The notes beneath the pieces were generated by a model that saw nothing but the letters and a program-made list of their open reading frames with translations, searched no databases and had not been told where the DNA came from. DNA of 7,480 nucleotides from an uncultured Zetaproteobacteria bacterium (GTDB lineage: Bacteria > Pseudomonadota > Zetaproteobacteria > Mariprofundales > Mariprofundaceae): positions 1 to 7,480 of the forward strand of contig CAJXNE010000104.1 in assembly GCA_913056285.1 (NCBI GenBank), written 5' to 3'. The position numbers and the translations under genes are program-made. Shown piece after piece: positions 1 through 3,592 of the stretch (within the stretch, counting starts at the first letter, position 1; every line of letters starts with the position of its first letter).

Positions 1-1265
1 TGGTGACCTTGCAGATGGATGCCGTGCAGAATTATGCATGGATTATAGCCGCTATTGCGGTGGGTGGTTTGTTTGGCGGTACGGTGGCGCGCAAAGTGTC
101 GATGACGCATATGCCGCAAACCGTGGCGTTTATGCATTCGCTGGTCGGTCTGGCGGCGGTATTGATTGCCGTATCCGCCTTTGCCGATCCGGTTTCTTAT
201 GGTATCGCCAATAGCGCAGGTGGTCTGTACATGGCCAGTCGAGTGGAGCTGTTTCTCGGCACTTTTATCGGCGCTATTACCTTTACCGCATCATTAATTG
301 CGTTCGGAAAATTGCAGGGGCTGTTATCCGGCAAACCACTGGTGTTCAGCGGTCAGCATTTGCTGAACCTGATGCTCGGCATTGTCATGATCGGGGCGGG
401 AATCCTGTTCTGTGTGAATGAGGCGGCGCTACCGTTTATGGTGATGCTGGGCGTGGCATTGATTCTGGGTGTGTTACTGATCGTGCCGATTGGCGGCGCG
501 GATATGCCGGTAATTGTATCGATGCTCAATTCCTATTCGGGTTGGGCTGCGGCAGGTATCGGTTTCACATTGGGTAATAATATGCTCATTGTGGCCGGTG
601 CGCTGGTGGGCTCATCCGGTGCGATACTATCTTATATTATGTGCAAGGCGATGAATCGCTCGCTGCTGAATGTCTTGCTGGGCGGCTTTGGCGGTGATGC
701 GCCGGCTGCTGGCAGTGCAGCAGGGCAAGCCTCTGATCGTCCGTTCAAGAGTGGCGCGGCGGAGGATGCTGCTTTTCTGATCAGTAATGCGCGTTCTGTG
801 GTGATTGTGCCGGGTTACGGCTTGGCGGTAGCGCGCGCCCAACATGCGCTGAAAGAAATGGTGGATGAATTGCTGGCGCAGGAAGTTCAGGTGAAATTCG
901 CCATTCATCCGGTGGCGGGGCGTATGCCCGGACACATGAATGTGTTGCTGGCTGAAGCTGATGTGCCGTATGATATTGTATTTGAAATGGATGAGATTAA
1001 CTCCGAATTCTCAGATACAGATGTGGCGTTGGTGATCGGGGCGAATGATGTGACCAACCCGGCTGCCAAGTCGGATCCGGCTAGCCCGATTTATGGTATG
1101 CCGATTCTGGAAGTATCAAAAGCGCAGCATGTGATTGTCATCAAGCGTTCTCTATCACCGGGTTATGCCGGGCTGGATAATGATCTGTTCTATATGGATC
1201 AGACCATGATGTTATTTTCGGATGCCAAGCAGGCTTGTGAATCAATCAAGCAGGCGCTGAGCTAA
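1..1265 (+). CDS. pntB: NAD(P) transhydrogenase subunit beta (PntB), 5' end outside window
   Basis: This is the membrane subunit that couples hydride transfer between NADH and NADP+ to proton flow across the inner membrane. The visible 420 residues begin in the membrane domain, a series of hydrophobic helices to about residue 230. They end in the NADP(H)-binding domain: GYGLAVA at 271-277, HPVAGRMPGHMNVLLAEA at 302-319, GAND at 346-349 and KRSLSPGYAG at 381-390. From the remembered E. coli sequence, His45, Asp167 and Asn176 correspond to beta-His91, Asp213 and Asn222, all with an offset of 46. About 46 residues therefore lie upstream, and the GTG at base 3 is not the real start. All proton-path and nucleotide-binding motifs checked are intact. 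The stop is TAA at 1263-1265. pntA would be expected just upstream. No clear terminator follows; the vapBC operator begins 22 nt later. Confidence 0.96.
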   Translation, partial: VTLQMDAVQNYAWIIAAIAVGGLFGGTVARKVSMTHMPQTVAFMHSLVGLAAVLIAVSAFADPVSYGIANSAGGLYMASRVELFLGTFIGAITFTASLIAFGKLQGLLSGKPLVFSGQHLLNLMLGIVMIGAGILFCVNEAALPFMVMLGVALILGVLLIVPIGGADMPVIVSMLNSYSGWAAAGIGFTLGNNMLIVAGALVGSSGAILSYIMCKAMNRSLLNVLLGGFGGDAPAAGSAAGQASDRPFKSGAAEDAAFLISNARSVVIVPGYGLAVARAQHALKEMVDELLAQEVQVKFAIHPVAGRMPGHMNVLLAEADVPYDIVFEMDEINSEFSDTDVALVIGANDVTNPAAKSDPASPIYGMPILEVSKAQHVIVIKRSLSPGYAGLDNDLFYMDQTMMLFSDAKQACESIKQALS

Positions 1266-1287
1266 TAACAAAAAAGCCTGATTGGTT

Positions 1288-1337
1288 GCTATATACCATT
1301 GCAATATACGGAAGAGTATATAGTATGGGCATATAGC
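1288..1337 (+). promoter_or_regulatory. vapBC operator/promoter: four half-sites on one dyad axis
   Basis: Four 9-bp half-sites are seen: GCTATATAC (1288-1296), GCAATATAC (1301-1309), GTATATAGT (1316-1324) and GCATATAGC (1329-1337). The outer pair and the inner pair share the same centre, between 1312 and 1313, and 17 of 25 positions across the 50 bp are complementary. VapB-family antitoxins are known to bind such repeats, alone or with VapC, to repress their own operon. Possible promoter elements lie inside: TTGCAA (1299-1304) with TAGTAT (1321-1326) at 16 bp spacing, or TATAGT (1319-1324) as an alternative -10. A bound repressor would cover them. The operator role is inferred from position and family; the symmetry is directly visible. 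Confidence 0.75.
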
Positions 1338-1354
1338 AGCAAGAGGGGTGATAC

Positions 1355-1588
1355 ATGTCTATTGGTTCTGTATTTGTGAACAATCGAACGCAAGCTGTCC
1401 GCTTGCCAGCGGATACGCGGTTTCCCGAGACGATTAAAAAAGTGACTGTGCGCGTGGTAGGGCCGGATAGAATTCTCTCCCCTGTTGATAAAAGCTGGGA
1501 TAGCTTTTTTCTGTCTACCGAGCGCGTGAGCGATGATTTTATGGAGCAGCGCGCTTCTCAAGAGCAGCAGGAGCGGGAATCGTTTTAA
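1355..1588 (+). CDS. vapB: Antitoxin VapB (AbrB-type, VapB/VagC family)
   Basis: The antitoxin of a type II toxin-antitoxin pair: it neutralises VapC and binds the operator. The 77-residue protein has an N-terminal swapped-hairpin type DNA-binding part, recognisable by FVNNRTQAVRLP at residues 7-18. It has an acidic C-terminal tail starting near Trp48 (WDSFF) and ending QERESF. By recall, this tail closely matches enteric VapB (MvpA), where the C-terminal part wraps around the toxin. The ATG at 1355 is preceded by AGAGGGG (1342-1348) at 6 nt. The TAA stop overlaps the vapC ATG by one base (TAATG), typical of translational coupling. The operon is likely autoregulated through the symmetric site just upstream. 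Other AbrB-type antitoxins are possible in principle, but the pairing with VapC makes VapB the clear choice. Confidence 0.93.
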   Translation: MSIGSVFVNNRTQAVRLPADTRFPETIKKVTVRVVGPDRILSPVDKSWDSFFLSTERVSDDFMEQRASQEQQERESF

Positions 1589-1989
1589 TGTTCAAATATA
1601 TGCTTGATACCAACATCGTGATTTATGTCATCAAGCGTCGCCCGGTGGAATTGTTGGAGATATTTAATGAGCACGTTGGCCATATGTGCATTAGCTCCAT
1701 TACACTTGCAGAATTATTGCATGGTGCAGAGAAAAGTGAGCAGCAGGAACATAATCTGAAACAGGTTGAAGATTTTATTTCCCGCCTGGTTGTGCTTTCC
1801 TACGATGAAAAATCAGCCGCACATTATGGCAATATACGTGCAGATTTAGAGCGCAAGGGAAAAACCATTGGTGTGAATGATCTGCATATTGCCGGACATG
1901 CTCGCGGTGAAGGCCTTATTCTGGTCACCAATAATGAACGGGAGTTTAACCGCGTGGAAGGCTTGCGGATTGAGAATTGGGCATACTGA
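1588..1989 (+). CDS. vapC: Toxin VapC, PIN-domain ribonuclease
   Basis: A 133-residue PIN-domain endoribonuclease, the toxin of the pair. The Mg2+-binding acidic residues expected for PIN domains are present: Asp7 in MLDTN, Glu42 in TLAELLHG, Asp98 in IGVNDLHIAGHA, and probably Glu119 in VTNNEREF. The C-terminal signature VTNNEREFNRVEGLRIENW resembles enteric VapC (MvpT) of Shigella and Salmonella. Those toxins are known to cut initiator tRNA-fMet in the anticodon stem-loop; the same target here is inference. The length is typical and no residue looks lost, so the toxin should be active. Translation starts at the ATG overlapping the vapB stop. A Shine-Dalgarno candidate AGGAG (1569-1573) or GGGA (1575-1578) lies inside vapB. 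The gene sits between pntB and the ribosomal cluster with no other accessory gene beside it. Confidence 0.94.
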   Translation: MFKYMLDTNIVIYVIKRRPVELLEIFNEHVGHMCISSITLAELLHGAEKSEQQEHNLKQVEDFISRLVVLSYDEKSAAHYGNIRADLERKGKTIGVNDLHIAGHARGEGLILVTNNEREFNRVEGLRIENWAY

Positions 1990-2018
1990 CTCCTTCTGCC
2001 TAAATACTTAAACGATGG

Positions 2019-2055
2019 ATTCCCGATAAGATATTCGGGAATGACGACCTTTTTT
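2019..2055 (+). terminator. ATTCCCGA hairpin followed by six Ts, after vapC
   Basis: ATTCCCGA (2019-2026) and TCGGGAAT (2035-2042) form an 8-bp perfect stem with an 8-nt loop. A run of six Ts follows at 2050-2055, but 7 nt lie between stem and T-run, which is wider than in a standard intrinsic terminator. It starts 30 nt after the vapC stop, so a terminator role is plausible. Short intergenic ATTCCC...GGGAAT repeats ending GGGAATGACG (dRS3-like in Neisseria, and similar units elsewhere) are known, so it may equally be an interspersed repeat that happens to lie here. Confidence 0.45.
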
Positions 2056-2101
2056 AATACAGTTTCAAAGCTGGTAGACTAGACTATTTGTTTTTCCGGA
2101 G

Positions 2102-2119
2102 GTGCGGCTTTAGCCGCGC
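2102..2119 (+). repeat. Small GC-rich hairpin in the vapC-rpsL gap
   Basis: GCGGC (2104-2108), TTTA loop (2109-2112) and GCCGC (2113-2117) make a strong stem that extends outward by a T-G wobble and a G-C pair to 2102-2119. TTTATT follows at 2120-2125, so weak terminator activity is possible. It stands directly before a second hairpin at 2127-2152. Confidence 0.5.
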
Positions 2120-2126
2120 TTTATTA

Positions 2127-2152
2127 GCAGGCGAGACTAAAGACTCACCTGC
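2127..2152 (+). repeat. Second hairpin in the vapC-rpsL gap
   Basis: GCAGGCGAG (2127-2135) pairs with CTCACCTGC (2144-2152) at 8 of 9 positions around an 8-nt loop. Its loop region contains CTAAAG, the reverse complement of the CTTTAG centre of the hairpin just upstream. AGGTG (2100-2104) could alternatively pair with CACCT (2146-2150). No coding potential is seen. It may belong to the same repeat unit as the palindrome that follows. Confidence 0.45.
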
Positions 2153-2164
2153 GGCAACATCTAT

Positions 2165-2324
2165 CTCGGATTATTCATGAATACTGCTGCGCCCTCGCTG
2201 GTTCATCTATCCGCAACGAACTTTTTCTCAGTCGCCCGTAAGCATAGCTACGGTCTTCATCGAAAAAATCCGTTGCAAATAAATGTCCTGCGCGATCATC
2301 ACCGCGATTCATGAATAGTCCGAG
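2165..2324. repeat. 160-bp imperfect palindrome, possible MITE-like element
   Basis: CTCGGATTATTCATGAAT (2165-2182) is the inverted copy of 2307-2324 at 17 of 18 positions. The same axis (between 2244 and 2245) holds inward without gaps: 13 of 18 positions match for 2201-2218, including GCAACG/CGTTGC, and 14 of 22 for 2219-2240, including a T5/A6 run. CCGTA (2236-2240) and TACGG (2249-2253) close the tip. Only 2183-2200 is poorly matched. The outer ends are flanked by a direct CTAT (2161-2164 and 2325-2328), which could be a 4-bp target duplication. No gene of useful length with a start site fits inside. A small non-autonomous mobile element or an interspersed hairpin repeat is the likeliest reading; a structured transcript is an alternative. 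Confidence 0.65.
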
Positions 2325-2485
2325 CTATTTGTGTTGAAGAATGCAATATGAATATGTGGCAAAGATGCCCACAAGTGCGTGCCAATGAATGTGCCGGACA
2401 GTTTCCCCTGCATGATAACAAGAGGTATGCATTTCTCTGGCTAAATGTACGGGGTGTCGGCGAATGTGATACGCTTGAATTGAAT
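2325..2485. other. Gene-free stretch before the rpsL promoter
   Basis: Together with the repeats before it, this completes a gene-free interval from the vapC stop to the rpsL leader. I see no coding signature on either strand with a ribosome-binding site, no tRNA and no CRISPR. The only structure noted is a small bulged hairpin, TGTGGCA (2355-2361) with TGCCCACA (2366-2373) around an AAGA loop, too weak to name. Confidence 0.5.
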
Positions 2486-2508
2486 CATTAAAAGCAACCA
2501 TTAAAAGC
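2486..2508 (+). repeat. Tandem CATTAAAAGC pair upstream of the rpsL -35 box
   Basis: CATTAAAAGC occurs perfectly twice, at 2486-2495 and 2499-2508, with a 13-bp period. The second copy ends 2 nt before the -35 hexamer. The location fits an UP element (A-rich, contacted by RNA polymerase alpha) or an activator site; a 13-bp period does not place the copies exactly on one face of the helix. A related pair (CAGTAAAAG) is found at the fusA promoter. Confidence 0.6.
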
Positions 2509-2510
2509 GG

Positions 2511-2539
2511 TTGACAGCCTAATAGGCCGACACTATGGT
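2511..2539 (+). promoter_or_regulatory. Sigma70-type promoter of the rpsL (str) operon
   Basis: A perfect -35 TTGACA (2511-2516) is followed after exactly 17 bp by TATGGT (2534-2539, 4 of 6 to consensus). Transcription would begin near 2545-2547, leaving a leader of about 66 nt before rpsL. The bases between the -10 and the start are GC-rich (TCGCGA), as in stringently controlled ribosomal promoters. This fits growth-rate control by ppGpp, which is inference. Confidence 0.75.
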
Positions 2540-2558
2540 TCGCGACCCTTCGCAGGGG

Positions 2559-2570
2559 GCTCTTTGAGAA
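2559..2570 (+). promoter_or_regulatory. boxA-like antitermination element in the rpsL leader
   Basis: GCTCTTTGAGAA lies about 13 nt into the predicted leader. The first nine bases match the rRNA-operon boxA core GCTCTTTAA at eight positions, and a G at the eighth position (CTTTGA) also occurs in rRNA boxA elements of other bacteria. boxA RNA is bound by NusB with S10 (NusE), and S10 is encoded further down this same cluster. A short CCCT/AGGG hairpin (2546-2557) precedes it; no clear boxB-like hairpin follows. The function is inferred from the motif and its position. Confidence 0.45.
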
Positions 2571-2611
2571 AAGGTCGTTTCTGCGTAGTGAACAATAGAT
2601 ATGAGGTAACC

Positions 2612-2983
2612 ATGCCAACAGTCAACCAGTTGATTCGCAAGTCGCGCAAGGACAAGCGCAAGATTAATAAAGTCCCTGCTTTGCAGGCTTGCCCACAGCG
2701 TCGCGGCGTATGTACGCGTGTATATACGACCACTCCGAAAAAGCCTAACTCGGCTTTGCGTAAAGTTGCGCGTGTGCGTTTGACCAATGGCATGGAAGTT
2801 ACTGCCTACATTCCTGGTGAAGGCCATAAATTGCAGGAGCACTCAGTGGTGCTGATTCGCGGTGGTCGTGTAAAGGATTTGCCGGGTGTGCGTTACCATA
2901 TTCTGCGTGGTGTGTTGGATACAACGGGTGTTGAAGGTCGTAAACAGGCTCGCTCGAAGTATGGCGCCAAGCGTCCGAAGTAA
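2612..2983 (+). CDS. rpsL: 30S ribosomal protein S12
   Basis: S12 sits at the decoding centre of the 30S subunit and controls tRNA selection accuracy. The 123-residue protein has the usual length and the invariant CTRVYTTTPKKPNSALRK block at residues 34-51, plus GRVKDLPGVRYH at 85-96. Lys43 and Lys88, the classic streptomycin-resistance positions, are unchanged, so this copy predicts a streptomycin-sensitive ribosome. Asp89, the residue beta-methylthiolated by RimO in E. coli, is present. I chose ATG 2612 because S12 proteins start M-(A/P)-T-V-N-Q-L and because GAGGT (2603-2607) lies 4 nt upstream. An in-frame TTG at 2564 would add 16 unrelated residues. It is the first gene of the operon, 17 nt before rpsG; rpoC is not the upstream neighbour as in E. 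coli-distant rpoBC-linked arrangements. Confidence 0.99.
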   Translation: MPTVNQLIRKSRKDKRKINKVPALQACPQRRGVCTRVYTTTPKKPNSALRKVARVRLTNGMEVTAYIPGEGHKLQEHSVVLIRGGRVKDLPGVRYHILRGVLDTTGVEGRKQARSKYGAKRPK

Positions 2984-3000
2984 GATAAGAGGAATTAGAT

Positions 3001-3471
3001 ATGCCACGTAAAGGTCCCGTTAGCCGTCGTCCGATTGTTCCGGATGCGAAATTTGGTGATACCAGAGTTTCCACCGTTGTGAACAAAGTAATGCTCGACG
3101 GCAAAAAGAATATTGCTGAAGCGATTGTCTATGATGCGATGGATATTGCATCGCAGAAGTCAGGTGTTGAACAGCTGGCTATCCTGCATCAGGCGCTGGA
3201 AGCTGTGCGTCCACAGGTGGAAGTGAAGTCCCGCCGCGTGGGTGGTGCTACATATCAGGTGCCGATCGAAGTGTCTGATCGTCGTCAGCAGTCGCTGGCA
3301 GTGCGTTGGCTGGTTGAGTATTCACGCAAACGTTCCGAGCACACCATGGCGGAGCGTCTGGGTAATGAGATGGCCGATGCGATTAATGAGCGCGGTGCAG
3401 CATATAAGAAACGCGATGAAACCCATCGTATGGCTGAAGCGAATAAGGCATTCTCTCACTTCCGCTGGTAA
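3001..3471 (+). CDS. rpsG: 30S ribosomal protein S7
   Basis: S7 nucleates assembly of the 30S head by binding the 3' major domain of 16S rRNA and lines the E site. The 156 residues are the standard bacterial length. The S7 signature region runs DAKFGDTRVSTVVNKVMLDG at residues 15-34. The rRNA-contacting beta-hairpin is around KSRRVGGATYQVPIEV at 76-91. The C-terminal KKRDETHRMAEANKAFSHFRW is typical. AAGAGGAA (2987-2994) lies 6 nt before the ATG. In E. coli S7 represses the operon by binding a structured rpsL-rpsG spacer of about 96 nt. Here the spacer is only 17 nt, so that site cannot exist in the same form. A hairpin occurs instead in the 121-nt gap after the gene. Confidence 0.99.
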   Translation: MPRKGPVSRRPIVPDAKFGDTRVSTVVNKVMLDGKKNIAEAIVYDAMDIASQKSGVEQLAILHQALEAVRPQVEVKSRRVGGATYQVPIEVSDRRQQSLAVRWLVEYSRKRSEHTMAERLGNEMADAINERGAAYKKRDETHRMAEANKAFSHFRW

Positions 3472-3492
3472 GTTTGCTTTAACGAGATTGAT

Positions 3493-3508
3493 CGAACCGT
3501 AAGGTTCG
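3493..3508 (+). other. Perfect GNRA-loop hairpin between rpsG and fusA
   Basis: CGAACC (3493-3498), GTAA (3499-3502) and GGTTCG (3503-3508) form a 6-bp perfect stem capped by a GNRA tetraloop, 21 nt after the rpsG stop. No T-run follows, so it is not an intrinsic terminator. It may protect the rpsL-rpsG mRNA 3' region, mark a processing site, or bind a ribosomal protein. The structure is clear on paper; the role is not known. Confidence 0.5.
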
Positions 3509-3522
3509 CAAGTAGTAATTGG

Positions 3523-3550
3523 TTAACAGTAAAAGGTTTAACAGTAAAAG
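3523..3550 (+). repeat. Tandem TTAACAGTAAAAG repeat before fusA
   Basis: TTAACAGTAAAAG occurs perfectly twice, at 3523-3535 and 3538-3550, with a 15-bp period, in the rpsG-fusA gap. Each copy contains CAGTAAAAG, one base different from the CATTAAAAG pair at the rpsL promoter. The second copy contains the -35 candidate TTAACA. It may be a regulator or alpha-CTD site, or a simple tandem duplication of a promoter segment. Confidence 0.6.
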
Positions 3551-3568
3551 AGTTAGTTCTTTTATAAT
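3538..3568 (+). promoter_or_regulatory. Candidate internal promoter for fusA-tuf and downstream genes
   Basis: A perfect -10 TATAAT is at 3563-3568. TTAACA (3538-3543, 5 of 6 to TTGACA) lies 19 bp upstream, a longer than ideal spacer. A start near 3575 would give a leader of about 18 nt, still including AAGGAG before the GTG of fusA. A dedicated promoter here would allow more EF-G and EF-Tu than S12 and S7, consistent with known higher cellular need for EF-Tu. Activity is inferred. Confidence 0.5.
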
Positions 3569-3579
3569 TTGATGGATCC

Positions 3580-3585
3580 AAGGAG
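3580..3585 (+). promoter_or_regulatory. Shine-Dalgarno AAGGAG that sets the fusA GTG start
   Basis: AAGGAG ends 7 nt before GTG 3593. It lies downstream of the alternative in-frame TTG (3569) and ATG (3572), which have no purine-rich site at a suitable distance, so it decides for the GTG start. Confidence 0.8.
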
Positions 3586-3592
3586 TAGCGAC

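Noticed and set aside
3..5. GTG as the start of pntB
   Set aside because: The alignment by recall to E. coli PntB shows a constant offset of 46 residues at three conserved positions, so the protein begins before the window.
2454..2533. Inverted repeat GTGTCGGC (2454-2461) / GCCGACAC (2526-2533) spanning the rpsL -35 region
   Set aside because: An 8-bp inverted pair 64 bp apart is not rare in a region of this size, and nothing else supports an operator loop.
1990..2540. CRISPR array or tRNA in the repeat-rich gap
   Set aside because: The repeats are inverted pairs of different sequence, not regularly spaced direct repeats, and no cloverleaf with a T-arm consensus is seen.
2564..2611. TTG start adding 16 residues to S12
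   Set aside because: The extension is unlike any S12 N-terminus, overlaps the boxA-like site, and the ATG at 2612 has its own ribosome-binding site.
2325..2618. Minus-strand open frame of 97 codons in the gap before rpsL
   Set aside because: No recognisable domain; it overlaps the rpsL promoter, leader and start.
3569..3592. TTG/ATG starts adding 8 or 7 residues to EF-G
   Set aside because: The extension covers the AAGGAG ribosome-binding site and is absent from the EF-G family.
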